Made by a program: the position numbers and the translations under genes
Part shown: piece after piece, positions 18,476 through 28,516 of the stretch
Layout of the letters: each line of letters begins with the position of its first letter
Position numbering within the stretch: the first letter of the stretch is position 1
NCBI GenBank assembly: GCA_001661245.1
Contig: KV454015.1
Location: 62,001-126,000, forward strand
Length of the DNA stretch: 64,000 bases
Source: Pachysolen tannophilus NRRL Y-2460
Taxonomy: Eukaryota > Ascomycota > Pichiomycetes > Alaninales > Pachysolenaceae
Direction of reading: 5' to 3'
Notes under the pieces: generated by a model
Seen by the model: the letters and a program-made list of their open reading frames with translations, nothing else
Told to the model about the DNA's origin: nothing
The model's database searches: none

Positions 18476-18808
18476 ACCTTGATAATTATTAAAAATTTAT
18501 CTTAATAACACCATTTCCCCTTCCCTCATTTTAGGGGTAATAAAGATGATGAGTTTTTTTTTCCTTTTAATATTTTGGTAGTGTTTAAATAACACAAAAA
18601 ATATCTCAATTACAATTACAACTGGTAAAGATAAATATATATATAAATATATATATATATATTATTGTATCCAACAAGTCAATTGGGAACTAATTATTTA
18701 ATTTATTTAATTTATTTATTTTATTTATTTTAGAGAGGGATCCATCATCAATTGAAGGGATTTGAGCTTTTAATTTTTTTTTCTCTTTTTTTTTTTCTGC
18801 AGTTTTAT
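18476..18808. other. divergent promoter of PCH2 and NUBM
   Basis: About 330 bases are AT-rich, with (TA)n tracts near 18640-18662 and TTTA repeats before the NUBM start. A pyrimidine tract ending in CTGCAG at 18797-18802 resembles a 3' splice site, but I find no convincing donor. Confidence 0.5.
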
Positions 18809-20320
18809 ATGTTTAAGATTTGTGGTTCTCGATTAGTAGCGCTTAATGAAAAGCGGTTGCTATTTTCAGCGGCTAATGTTAATATCCGTTGTTTGGCAAC
18901 TACATCAACGGATCCATCTGCTTCAAAAGAACCTCCTAGACATTTTGGTGATTTGAAAGATCAAGATCGGATTTTCCATAATTTGTATGAAAATTATGGT
19001 CATGATTTGAAATCTGCAATGAAGTATGGTGATTGGTATAAGACAAAGGAAATTTTGTTAAAAGGTGATAAATGGATTATTGATAACGCCAAGGCTTCAG
19101 GTTTAAGAGGTAGAGGAGGTGCTGGGTTTCCAAGTGGGTTGAAATGGTCTTTTATGAATCCTCCAGGTTGGGAAAAGAATCCTGGTCCAAGGTATTTGGT
19201 TGTTAACGCTGATGAAGGTGAACCTGGTACTTGTAAAGATCGTGAAATTATTAGAAAAACTCCACACAAATTGGTTGAAGGTTGTCTTGTTGTAGGAAGA
19301 GCAATGAATGCAACAGCAGCATATATTTATATCAGAGGTGAGTTTTATAATGAGAGTGTAATTTTGGAGAATGCTATTCATGAAGCATATAAGGCAGGAT
19401 TTTTGGGTAAAAATGCTTGTGGTTCAGGATATGATTTTGATGTTTATGTTCATAGAGGTCAAGGTGCTTATATTTGTGGTGAGGAAACTGCATTGATTGA
19501 ATCATTAGAAGGTAAAGCTGGTAAACCTAGATTGAAACCTCCTTTCCCTGCTGCTGTGGGACTTTTTGGTAGACCTTCCACTGTTACTAATGTTGAAACT
19601 GTAAGTGTTGCACCAACAATTATGAGACGTGGTCCAGAATGGTTTTCTTCCTTTGGTAGACCAAGAAATAGTGGAACAAAATTATTTTGTGTTTCTGGTC
19701 ATGTTAATAATCCATGTACCGTTGAAGAAGAAATGTCAATCCCATTACGTGAATTAATTGAAAAACATTGTGGTGGAGTTAAAGGTGGTTGGGATAATTT
19801 GTTAGCAATTATTCCTGGAGGTTCTTCAGTCCCAATATTACCAAAGAAAATTTGTGATGATGTAATTATGGATTATGATGCTTTAAGAGATGTTGGTTCT
19901 GGTCTTGGTACCGCAGCAGTTATTGTTATGAATAAACAAGCAGATGTAATTAGGTGTATTCAAAGACTTTCATCTTTCTATAAACATGAGTCATGTGGTC
20001 AATGTACTCCATGTCGTGAGGGTACAACTTACTTACAACGTATGATGGACAGATTTGTAACTGGTCAAGGTAAGGAAAAAGAAATTGATATGATTTGGGA
20101 ATTGACAAAGGAAATTGAAGGACATACTATTTGTGCCTTGGGTGATGCAGCTGCATGGCCTGTACAAGGTTTAATTAGACAGTTTAGACCTTTAATGGTT
20201 GAACGTATGCAAAAATATCAAGATGAATTGGGTAAAAAAGTTTCCTACGGAGGATGGGTCGAGAATTCTAGGGTTCTTGATGGTAAAGTAGTTGGAGCAC
20301 CAAAACCTCATATTCATTGA
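18809..20320 (+). CDS. NUBM: NADH dehydrogenase (complex I) 51 kDa subunit
   Basis: A 503-residue protein starts at ATG 18809; the longer frame begins with TTG. It is the NDUFV1/NuoF subunit that takes NADH and holds FMN and the N3 iron-sulfur cluster in the matrix arm of complex I. The FMN/NADH site [13 protein letters not shown] begins near residue 100, followed by [14 protein letters not shown]. Cluster ligands lie in [12 protein letters not shown] (Cys396, 399, 402) and Cys442 in TICALGD. About 35 basic residues form a presequence. Its presence shows that the organism keeps rotenone-type complex I, which Saccharomyces and its close relatives lack. Confidence 0.97.
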   Translation: MFKICGSRLVALNEKRLLFSAANVNIRCLATTSTDPSASKEPPRHFGDLKDQDRIFHNLYENYGHDLKSAMKYGDWYKTKEILLKGDKWIIDNAKASGLRGRGGAGFPSGLKWSFMNPPGWEKNPGPRYLVVNADEGEPGTCKDREIIRKTPHKLVEGCLVVGRAMNATAAYIYIRGEFYNESVILENAIHEAYKAGFLGKNACGSGYDFDVYVHRGQGAYICGEETALIESLEGKAGKPRLKPPFPAAVGLFGRPSTVTNVETVSVAPTIMRRGPEWFSSFGRPRNSGTKLFCVSGHVNNPCTVEEEMSIPLRELIEKHCGGVKGGWDNLLAIIPGGSSVPILPKKICDDVIMDYDALRDVGSGLGTAAVIVMNKQADVIRCIQRLSSFYKHESCGQCTPCREGTTYLQRMMDRFVTGQGKEKEIDMIWELTKEIEGHTICALGDAAAWPVQGLIRQFRPLMVERMQKYQDELGKKVSYGGWVENSRVLDGKVVGAPKPHIH

Positions 20321-20333
20321 ATGTGTACGAACC

Positions 20334-20334
20334 T

Positions 20335-20374
<40 letters not shown>

Positions 20375-20406
20375 TTCATTTATTTATTAATTTTATTTAT
20401 TTAGAT
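20334..20406. repeat. (TTTA)n microsatellite
   Basis: About 17 near-perfect tetranucleotide units lie just after the NUBM stop codon, probably within its 3' untranslated region. Confidence 0.85.
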
Positions 20407-20458
20407 TGAAACTACATTCACGTTTTATGAAACGAAAAAAAAAAAAATTTTTTTTGAT

Positions 20459-20579
20459 AGATTGCAGCACCTGAGTTTCGCGTATGGTCTCCCACTACAC
20501 TACTCGGTCAGGCTCTTAGCAGCTTAACTACAGTTGATCGGACGGGAAACGGTGCTTTCTGCTAGATATGGCCGCAACC
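20459..20579 (-). rRNA. 5S ribosomal RNA, stand-alone gene
   Basis: The reverse strand reads GGTTGCGGCCATATCTAGCA at its 5' end and ends in GGTGCTGCAATCT. It matches S. cerevisiae 5S rRNA at nearly every base I can recall over 121 bases. Differences include TAGCAG for TACCAG and GCTGCTAAG for GCTGGTAAG, which are compensating positions in one helix. The internal A box and C box regions are intact. A long T run follows the 3' end on the transcribed strand, as needed for polymerase III termination. No 18S, 5.8S or 25S sequence is nearby, so this copy lies outside the rDNA array. Confidence 0.97.
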
Positions 20580-21081
20580 GAAATACTAACACCAATTTTT
20601 TCCTCTTGAAATAAATTTGATCACAAATGCTTATCATCCTATTCTATATTGTAATATACTTTACTCATTCTATCTTGTGAGCAAAAGACTGAAAATTTCA
20701 ACCGTACACTCCTGTGGATTATAGTTTATCCGTAGAGCGCATGAAACTTAAACCTACTCTAATCTAATAATTGCAACTAAAATTTTTACAATTACAACAA
20801 AATATATTTACCTATAGTCGATATTTCTATTAAGATAAAATTATCTTTTCATTACACAGACTTTTATTCGTTGTCAAGTTCTTTGCTTATCGAAGAATTT
20901 TACTTTTTTAAATTTCGTTTTTTGGTTTTTTTTTCGGTAACAAAAATTTTTTTTGTTTTTTTTTTCTTTCTTTTTAATTTTTCTTGCTTTAAAGCTAAAC
21001 TTGGCAGTTATTATTTTTTGAATAATATTTATTTTTTACTGGACATAAATATCTTATAATATCTTGAAAAATTATTCAAGA
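20580..21081. other. intergenic, upstream of 5S and GDT1
   Basis: About 500 bases lie between the divergent 5S and GDT1 genes. It is T-rich close to GDT1. A seven-base hairpin, TCTTGAA (21062-21068) with TTCAAGA (21075-21081), ends directly at the GDT1 start codon. The short open frame 20871-21059 is Phe-rich low complexity. Confidence 0.5.
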
Positions 21082-22137
21082 ATGAGACTTCCAAATTTGT
21101 CATTTTTTGTGCTACTTGCTGTTAGTGTTTTATTTTTATTGAATGAATGTAATGCTAAAAATACAGGAGATGCTTTATTAATCAATAGTGGATCACATAT
21201 CAAGAAACAGGTTGATGTTAACGATGCTTATGAAACTACATCAAATTCCAAGAATCCAGATATTTCTGCACTGATAATAACCAAGGCAGATGGAACTGAA
21301 GGGGCGGGTGAAAGTGATAGTACCGGTGGTAGTACTGGTGGTAGCACAGGTAGTAGTGAAGGTGATAATAAGGATGGTGATGATGGGCTACCTGCAACTA
21401 CAAATCCATTTATAATGTCGGTTTCTATGATTATTGTGTCTGAAATTGGTGACAAGACTTTCCTTATTGCAGCTTTGATGGCCATGAAGGCACCACGGTT
21501 AGCGGTATTTACTGCTGCGTTTGCGTCATTGGCAATAATGACTGTATTATCTGGTATTGTTGGTCATACTTTACCAACTTTAATTCCACAAAAATTTACC
21601 CAATTGCTGGCTGCTGGGTTATTTGTAGTATTTGGTATAAAATTGTTTAGAGAAGGGTTATCGATGTCAAAAGATGTTGGAGTTGATGAAGAAATGGCTG
21701 AAGTGGAAGAAGAAATTGCAATGAATGATATTAATACAAGATTAGATATGCAAGAATCTCTGCAACATGATGGAGATAATGTTTCAAGTCAAGATTCAAA
21801 ACCAGAATTACCAGTATATGTGAAATTTGGTAAAGAAGTAAAGAATCTTTTTGCCTTTATGCTTTCACCTTTATGGGTACAAGTATTTGTTATGACATTT
21901 TTAGGTGAATGGGGTGATAGATCTCAAATTGCTACTATTGCCATGGCTGCTGGTAGCAACTACTGGTTAGTTATAATGGGTGCAATTGTTGGACATGGAC
22001 TTTGTACCGGTGGTGCTGTATTGGGAGGGAAATTGTTGGCCACTAGAATTAGTATGAGAAATGTCACTCTTGGTGGAGCCATTGCATTTTTCGTCTTTGC
22101 AGGTCTTTATTTTTATGATTCTACAAAATCTTCATAA
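21082..22137 (+). CDS. GDT1: Golgi Mn2+/Ca2+:H+ transporter, UPF0016 family
   Basis: A 351-residue protein starts at ATG 21082; the frame before it begins with TTG. A signal peptide (LSFFVLLAVSVLFLLNECNA) is followed by a Ser/Gly-rich lumenal stretch. Two homologous three-helix halves follow, each with the family signature ExGD(K/R)(T/S): EIGDKT from residue 121 and EWGDRS from residue 276. An acidic loop links them. Gdt1 (280 residues in S. cerevisiae) and human TMEM165 supply Mn2+ to Golgi glycosylation enzymes and remove Ca2+ from the cytosol. The extra length is mostly in the lumenal stretch and the central loop. Confidence 0.93.
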   Translation: MRLPNLSFFVLLAVSVLFLLNECNAKNTGDALLINSGSHIKKQVDVNDAYETTSNSKNPDISALIITKADGTEGAGESDSTGGSTGGSTGSSEGDNKDGDDGLPATTNPFIMSVSMIIVSEIGDKTFLIAALMAMKAPRLAVFTAAFASLAIMTVLSGIVGHTLPTLIPQKFTQLLAAGLFVVFGIKLFREGLSMSKDVGVDEEMAEVEEEIAMNDINTRLDMQESLQHDGDNVSSQDSKPELPVYVKFGKEVKNLFAFMLSPLWVQVFVMTFLGEWGDRSQIATIAMAAGSNYWLVIMGAIVGHGLCTGGAVLGGKLLATRISMRNVTLGGAIAFFVFAGLYFYDSTKSS

Positions 22138-22207
22138 TAAACGAGAAAATATATAAATTTATATATATATACATCCAATAAATATTTACTTTTATTTACT
22201 AAATTTT

Positions 22208-22822
22208 TTAATTTTTTAAATTTTTTTCTATTTGTTGTTTTTCAATTTTAATTGCTCTTTCCTTAACCATTTTATTAATATTTTTTTGTGTTAATTTATC
22301 TAATTTTATCGCTTGAGGCATTAATTTTTCTTTTAAATCCCAATCATTTTTTTGAGGTTTTAAATCTTTAATTTTTAAATTATCATCATTATCATCATTT
22401 TCATTATTTTCATTATTTTCATTATCTAATACTGCAAAACTTTGACGAGATTTTTTTTCAAATTTTGAAAGAATCTCATCTTGCATAGCTTCAGCTAATA
22501 CTTCCACTGTTTCCCCATTCTTCCCAATTATAAAATTTTCCTTATCAATTCTTTCATCAATATCATTATTATCTCTATTTTCAATAAATTGTAAAGTATT
22601 TATTGGTTCATTTGTATTATAGTTAAAATTCCTAGATAAAATCTTAGATTTTTTCGTAAAGGGTACTACTACATCATCATCATCATCATCATGTGTATAA
22701 TTTTTTAATGTATCATTTACTTCAACTGTAATTTCCAGATCCAGATCCAGATTCTTTACTCTTTTCAGTTTCAAATCGGCTAATCTACGTTTCCGGTCTT
22801 CCGCCTGAGCTTCAAGTGACAT
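22208..22822 (-). CDS. cwf18: cwf18/CCDC12-family pre-mRNA splicing factor
   Basis: The 204-residue protein opens with MSLEAQAEDRKRRLADLKLK, the N-terminal helix of the cwf18/CCDC12 family. Near the end it carries PQKNDWDLKEKLMPQAIKLD, matching the KPNWDLKRD block of CCDC12, then a basic coiled helix. The middle is Asp/Asn-rich and low in complexity. Family members are components of the activated spliceosome (NTC-related). S. cerevisiae has no clear orthologue, so its retention fits a yeast that keeps somewhat more introns. Its 3' end lies 70 bases from that of GDT1. Confidence 0.72.
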   Translation of the reverse strand: MSLEAQAEDRKRRLADLKLKRVKNLDLDLEITVEVNDTLKNYTHDDDDDDVVVPFTKKSKILSRNFNYNTNEPINTLQFIENRDNNDIDERIDKENFIIGKNGETVEVLAEAMQDEILSKFEKKSRQSFAVLDNENNENNENDDNDDNLKIKDLKPQKNDWDLKEKLMPQAIKLDKLTQKNINKMVKERAIKIEKQQIEKNLKN

Positions 22823-23341
22823 AGTTAATTAAATACGATTAATTAGAAAAATAAATAAATATATAAAACCAAAAGAATTTTAATCTCTTTCTCTTGCTTT
22901 TAATTACCTTAAGTTAGCTACTGGCGGGAAACCAGAAGTAGTGCACTCTTAACTCAAGCAACCGAATTAGGTAATTACACAAGAAAAAAACACGACAAAA
23001 TGTCACAGCCCCTAAGTTTTTTTTCCAAAAAAAAACTAAACAGGGGCTGCTATGGTAAATAAATATCAACTGAAAAACTGGGGCTGGATGGTTTAATTTT
23101 AATTTTAAATTTTTTTTTTGGACTTCTATCCGTACTGAAATATTCATTACATCCTATACGTTTGTAGTGCCCAAACGCAGTAAATTACAGAATTGGACGA
23201 AATGAAATCAAAAAAATTTTTCAAACAAAAATTTTTCAAACAAATTTTTCAGTATATAAAATAAACATTTTTTTCCCTTTTTATATTTCAATAAGTTTTT
23301 TTTTCTTTCTTTGTGAATTAAATAGTACTGATCAATTGAAG
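22823..23341. promoter_or_regulatory. divergent promoter of cwf18 and RPS9
   Basis: The interval carries two copies of GTAGTGC (22938-22944 and 23164-23170) and a T-rich stretch before RPS9. A short direct repeat of TTTTTCAAACAAAAATTTTT type lies near 23217-23250. The open frame at 22914-23147 does not look like a protein. Confidence 0.4.
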
Positions 23342-24394
23342 ATGCCAAGTATGTATTAAATGATTACTAAGAACAAATATGATGAAGTAATTAAGAACAT
23401 GACATGTCCATTATAATGATTATAACAGTGACTGTTCATGGAGGTTCGGGTCCTCAAAGAATATCGACATGATATTATATTAGAAGAAAACTATTAAGTT
23501 TTATTGCACTGAATTCCCGACACTTCAGTTGCAAAAAAACCATTTATGGTTTTGTCCAAAGTGAAAAAGGAGAAAAGAAAAGAAAAGAGATGTACGAGAT
23601 TCTATGCGTTGTCGTTAAATTTCTTTTTCTTTTCTTTTTTTTTCTTGAACTATTTGGACAAACCATTATTTGTTTAGTATCTTCTAGTAAAATATCTGTA
23701 GGTAATTAATCTTTGAGTCTAATCTCTATTTTATCTTTATTCTATTGTTTTTTCTAATTCAATATTGAAATTTGAAACTAACAAGATTTTCTCTTTTTTT
23801 TATGTTTAATTAGGAGCTCCAAGAACTTACTCCAAGACTTACTCTGTCCCAAAACGTCCTTACGAATCTGCTCGTTTGGATGCTGAATTAAAATTGGACG
23901 GTGAATATGGTTTAAAAAATAAACATGAAATTTACAGAATTGGTTTCACTTTATCTAAAATTAGAAGAGCTGCTAGAGATTTATTAACCAGAGATGAAAA
24001 AGATCCAAAAAGATTATTCGAAGGTAATGCTTTAATTAGAAGATTAGTTCGTATTGGTGTCTTATCTGAAGATAAGATGAAATTAGATTATGTCTTGGCT
24101 TTAAGAATTGAAGATTTCTTGGAAAGAAGATTACAAACCCAAGTTTTCAAATTAGGTTTAGCTAGATCAATTCATCACGCTAGAGTCTTGATCACTCAAA
24201 GACATATTGCTGTTGGTAAACAAATTGTTAACATTCCATCTTTTATGGTTAGATTAGATTCACAAAAACATATCGATTTCGCTCCAAACTCCCCATACGG
24301 AGGTGGAAGACCAGGTAGAGTTAAGAGAAGAAACCAAGCAAAGGCTGCTGAAGCCGCTAACGAAGGTGGTGAAGAAGCTGAAGAAGAAGAGTAA
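23342..24394 (+). CDS. RPS9: 40S ribosomal protein uS4 (S9), spliced
   Basis: Exon 1 is only seven bases (23342-23348, ATGCCAA). The intron runs 23349-23813 with donor GTATGT, branch site AACTAAC (23776-23782) and acceptor TAG. Exon 2 is 23814-24394. The joined protein has 195 residues, the length of S. cerevisiae Rps9, and begins [20 protein letters not shown]. It is nearly identical to the yeast protein through the S4 domain ([20 protein letters not shown]). It binds 18S rRNA and helps to form the mRNA entry site. Splitting right after the second codon is the usual layout of yeast ribosomal-protein introns. Confidence 0.98.
23536..23666 (+). promoter_or_regulatory. mutually exclusive hairpins in the RPS9 intron
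   Basis: ATGGTTTTGTCCAAA (23546-23560) pairs with TTTGGACAAACCAT (23653-23666), 14 pairs with one bulged base. Purine-rich DNA at 23563-23590 can extend the stem against pyrimidine-rich DNA at 23621-23645. The left arm can instead pair locally: AAAACCA (23536-23542) with TGGTTTT (23547-23553) around a TTTA loop. The two pairings exclude each other. RPS9 introns in S. cerevisiae take part in autoregulated splicing, so a regulatory structure is plausible. Confidence 0.5.
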
Positions 24395-24693
24395 ATTATT
24401 AACGGCGCTTAATCATTTTGTTTTGTTTTGTTTTTTTTTGTTTTTTTTTGAAAGGGCATGTTTTGTTTTATTATTTTTCATTTTTTTTTTGAATCTTTAT
24501 ATATATATATTTATAAAAGACGAGAAAAAGAGAAAAGAAATAGATTTCAAAAAATTTTTTATTTTTATAAAAATTTGGATATTTGGATTAACGTATTAAA
24601 TTATATTGTAGTTATAATAGCTTTAATCTTCTTATTCTTATTACTATAGTAAAGATAGTTGGTACTAATTAAATTATTATTAGGTATAAAGTA
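24395..24693. other. RPS9 3' region
   Basis: T-rich and AT-rich sequence follows the RPS9 stop. A low-complexity Phe/Lys-rich open frame here is not a gene. Confidence 0.5.
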
Positions 24694-24848
24694 GTGTGTG
24701 AAGTGTGCAAAACGGTTCAAGGATGTATGTGGTTTCAACCATTAGAGCGGGTTCCGGGATTCGCTGGCTCTCGGTTTCTCAAGCTAAAGTCCTGGCAGGT
24801 TGTTGGGCTCTCTGCCGAACTCCGGCGAGTTCACACTCTTTTTTTTTT
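24694..24848 (+). ncRNA. candidate structured RNA ending in a T10 run
   Basis: A block about 145 bases long is clearly richer in GC than its surroundings. Its ends pair: GTGTGAA (24696-24702) with TTCACAC (24830-24836). Inside, GGCAG (24794-24798) pairs with CTGCC (24812-24816), and GAACTC/GAGTTC form a six-pair hairpin with a CGGC loop (24817-24832) that competes with the end helix. Ten T residues (24839-24848) follow at once, as in polymerase III genes. I could not match it to 5S, U6, SRP, RNase P, RNase MRP or a tRNA. ACACTC at the 3' end would also suit an H/ACA snoRNA tail. Identity is unknown. Confidence 0.45.
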
Positions 24849-25198
24849 GTTGATACGGTTTAACTCTATATAGGGTACACAACCCTAAATGTAAATGTAA
24901 TTTCATACTTTAGTTCTATTAATTTCTAGTATTTCCAAAATAGGAAATACTATTCTTTACTACTTCTAACATATCTCAAAAAATGTGACAGTGAAAAATT
25001 ACTCATACAAAAACATTGGTTTGGTTCAGAAAACACGACTTTCTTTAATTTATTTCTTTTCTCATCAAAGAAAGGAAAAAAAAAATTTACACCAAAAACC
25101 TTTCAGGGAAGAAGAAATACCTTGGTACACAATTTGTATATTATTAATATTTTTTAATAAAAAAAAAAAAAAAAAAAAAAAAAGAGTTTTAATTTTAA
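24849..25198. other. intergenic up to assembly gap
   Basis: AT-rich sequence ends in a long A run directly before the gap. I see no gene. Confidence 0.5.
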
Positions 25199-25792
25199 NN
25201 NNNNNNNNNNNNNNNNNNNNNNNNNNNNNNNNNNNNNNNNNNNNNNNNNNNNNNNNNNNNNNNNNNNNNNNNNNNNNNNNNNNNNNNNNNNNNNNNNNNN
25301 NNNNNNNNNNNNNNNNNNNNNNNNNNNNNNNNNNNNNNNNNNNNNNNNNNNNNNNNNNNNNNNNNNNNNNNNNNNNNNNNNNNNNNNNNNNNNNNNNNNN
25401 NNNNNNNNNNNNNNNNNNNNNNNNNNNNNNNNNNNNNNNNNNNNNNNNNNNNNNNNNNNNNNNNNNNNNNNNNNNNNNNNNNNNNNNNNNNNNNNNNNNN
25501 NNNNNNNNNNNNNNNNNNNNNNNNNNNNNNNNNNNNNNNNNNNNNNNNNNNNNNNNNNNNNNNNNNNNNNNNNNNNNNNNNNNNNNNNNNNNNNNNNNNN
25601 NNNNNNNNNNNNNNNNNNNNNNNNNNNNNNNNNNNNNNNNNNNNNNNNNNNNNNNNNNNNNNNNNNNNNNNNNNNNNNNNNNNNNNNNNNNNNNNNNNNN
25701 NNNNNNNNNNNNNNNNNNNNNNNNNNNNNNNNNNNNNNNNNNNNNNNNNNNNNNNNNNNNNNNNNNNNNNNNNNNNNNNNNNNNNNNNNNNN
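25199..25792. other. assembly gap (594 N)
   Basis: Unknown bases lie between an A-rich end and a (TA)n array. Any open frame drawn across it is meaningless. Confidence 0.99.
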
Positions 25793-26312
<520 letters not shown>

Positions 26313-27431
26313 ATGAGCCATAAACAAAGTCAGGGAGGAAGTCAAGGACAAAATCAAGGTCAGAGATTCCAAAATTTGGAACAAGATATTGAAGCATCGA
26401 TAAATGATCTAGGTAGTGATGAAAAAGCATTAAGCTTTAATAGATCAGATATAATAACTGAAACAAAAAAAATTCCACAAAAAGAGATTAAACCATGGGT
26501 TCATTTTGTTGCAGGTGGTATAGGAGGCATGGCAGGTGCTATATTCACTTGTCCATTGGATGTTGTTAAAACAAGATTACAATCAAGTGTTTATAGAAAT
26601 GCATATAAATCAACTTATACATCTTCAAATATTTTTCTTCAACTGACTGGCCATTTAAAAGAAACTTGCTCAATAATATATAATGTTTATCAAATAGAAG
26701 GTGTTAGATCTTTATTTAAAGGTTTAGGTCCAAATTTAGTTGGTGTTATCCCAGCAAGATCAATAAATTTTTTCACTTATGGATTGGGTAAAGATTTCTT
26801 GGTTCATAATTTCTTTAATGGACAAGAAAATTCATTGGTACATTTACTTGCAGCAGTTAATGCAGGAATTGTTACTTCAACAGCAACAAACCCGATATGG
26901 TTGGTCAAGACAAGATTACAATTGGATAAAAATACATCAAAAGAGTATAAAAATTCTTTAGATTGTATTAAAAAAGTTCTTAAACAAGAAGGTATTGCAG
27001 GATTATATAAAGGATTAACTGCTTCATATTTAGGTTCTGCCGAATCAACTTTACAATGGGTCTTGTATGAACAAATGAAAAGAATGATTCATCAAAGATC
27101 TCTTAGGCATGAACTGTCTGGGAATAAACGTACAAATTGGGATTCATTCATGGAATGGGGTGCAAGATCAGGTGCTGCAGGTGCAGCCAAATTCATAGCA
27201 AGTATTATTACTTATCCACATGAAGTGATACGTACAAGATTGAGACAAGCTCCTTTAAAAGAAGGAAATAAACCTAAATATACTGGGTTGATGCAATGTT
27301 TCAGATTGGTTGTCAAAGAAGAAGGCTTACTGTCAATGTATGGTGGATTAACTCCACATTTAATGAGAACCGTTCCTAATAGTATCATTATGTTTGGAAC
27401 ATGGGAAATTTTTACAAAGTTGTTGTCATGA
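26313..27431 (+). CDS. RIM2: mitochondrial pyrimidine-nucleotide carrier
   Basis: The 372-residue SLC25 carrier (S. cerevisiae Rim2 377) has three repeats. The signature motifs are PLDVVKTRLQ (about 80), PIWLVKTRLQ (about 193) and PHEVIRTRLR (about 302). WVHFVAGGIGGMAGA near the start, GLGPNLVGVIPARSINFFTYG and the end HLMRTVPNSIIMFGTWEI match yeast Rim2 almost word for word. Rim2 exchanges pyrimidine (deoxy)nucleotides across the inner membrane, supporting mtDNA and RNA synthesis, and has been linked to iron import. A soluble N-terminal extension of about 60 residues precedes the first repeat. Confidence 0.95.
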   Translation: MSHKQSQGGSQGQNQGQRFQNLEQDIEASINDLGSDEKALSFNRSDIITETKKIPQKEIKPWVHFVAGGIGGMAGAIFTCPLDVVKTRLQSSVYRNAYKSTYTSSNIFLQLTGHLKETCSIIYNVYQIEGVRSLFKGLGPNLVGVIPARSINFFTYGLGKDFLVHNFFNGQENSLVHLLAAVNAGIVTSTATNPIWLVKTRLQLDKNTSKEYKNSLDCIKKVLKQEGIAGLYKGLTASYLGSAESTLQWVLYEQMKRMIHQRSLRHELSGNKRTNWDSFMEWGARSGAAGAAKFIASIITYPHEVIRTRLRQAPLKEGNKPKYTGLMQCFRLVVKEEGLLSMYGGLTPHLMRTVPNSIIMFGTWEIFTKLLS

Positions 27432-27483
27432 AAGGTTAAAACTACATTTGAGGATTGGTCATTGATCATATATATATAAATAT

Positions 27484-27514
<31 letters not shown>

Positions 27515-27579
27515 AATACAACATTAATGCTTCTTGTCTATAGTACATAATATATATATATTTATACGATGTGATGATT

Positions 27580-28344
27580 TTAAGGTCTTGGGTCTACTCC
27601 TTGGTAGATAAATCTGTATATTTCGTTAACACTAAATCCACCTATTGGTCCTGGAGCTCCAGGTATTCCTAAAGTTTCTTGTTTACCTTGGGACCAATCT
27701 GTTTCTCCAAATTCACGTTTAAATTTTTGATCATTTTCAGAAGATATACCTTTATTAACTTCTTCCGTTGTTCTATAACCTTGAAATACGTAATTACTAA
27801 TTTCTTCTTCAATGATTTTTAAACACATTGTACAAAATTGATCATCTCTTATAAAATCAATTTTGTTATCATTATGATTCATCTTTTCATAATTTTCATT
27901 AATCCAATTCTCAACTTCAGGAAGTTTTTTCCTACGTAACAACGTAGTTAATAAATTTTCTTCTTGTGATGTTGGGAAATTTGGTAATGGATATACATTG
28001 GTAGAATTTAATATTGAATAATTTGCATCTGAAGTTAATGATAAAGATGTTAATTGTGAAAGTATGACATTGAATTGATTCTGCAAAGAGGGCCATTGCA
28101 ACAATAACGCCGACAAAGATGACGATGAAGACGATGAAGATGCTTGTTGCTGCTGTTGTTGTTGCTGTTGCTGTTGTTGAGGTTGAGTTATTTCTTTATG
28201 TAATTTTGCAAGTGAATGTGTCAACTGAGTGAGCCTTAACCTTAACGACTCTAAAGCTTCTACTGGAACATTAGAGAAATCTGGCAACGGCTGTTGCTGT
28301 TGCAAATCTTGCGGTTGCAGCGGTTGCTGGGACTGGCTATTCAT
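27580..28344 (-). CDS. MED8: Mediator subunit 8
   Basis: A 254-residue protein starts at ATG 28342-28344; the longer frame upstream is low-complexity sequence. A Gln-rich start is followed by PDFSNVPVEALESLRLRLTQ and LTHSLAKLHKEI, the conserved N-terminal helices of Med8. A Gln/Ser homopolymer insert (about 85-110) precedes WPSLQNQFNVILSQL, which matches the family. The C-terminal helix YRFIYQGVDPRP fits the segment that docks Med18/Med20. It belongs to the Mediator head module, bridging activators and RNA polymerase II. Its start lies 172 bases from that of the divergent WBP11-like gene. Confidence 0.88.
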   Translation of the reverse strand: MNSQSQQPLQPQDLQQQQPLPDFSNVPVEALESLRLRLTQLTHSLAKLHKEITQPQQQQQQQQQQQQASSSSSSSSLSALLLQWPSLQNQFNVILSQLTSLSLTSDANYSILNSTNVYPLPNFPTSQEENLLTTLLRRKKLPEVENWINENYEKMNHNDNKIDFIRDDQFCTMCLKIIEEEISNYVFQGYRTTEEVNKGISSENDQKFKREFGETDWSQGKQETLGIPGAPGPIGGFSVNEIYRFIYQGVDPRP

Positions 28345-28516
28345 CTTTGAATCTTTATTAAATATAAAAATTTTATAAATATATATATAAATATATAAAT
28401 ATATATTTAGGTTGTATTTTCTTAATTTTTTTTTTTTTATTCTTTTCTTATTTTTATTTTCAATTTTATTCAATTTTGAAGTTTTTAAAATTTTTTTTTA
28501 TTTTAAAGATAATATT

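Noticed and set aside
18752-18808. 5' untranslated intron or longer N-terminus for NUBM
   Set aside because: The pyrimidine tract plus CTGCAG looks like an acceptor, but no good donor or branch site is found. The upstream frame starts with TTG and is Phe-rich.
23379-23511. Box C/D snoRNA inside the RPS9 intron
   Set aside because: ATGATGA (23379-23385) and a CTGA near 23507 exist, but they are about 120 bases apart, have no terminal stem and no clear C'/D' pair.
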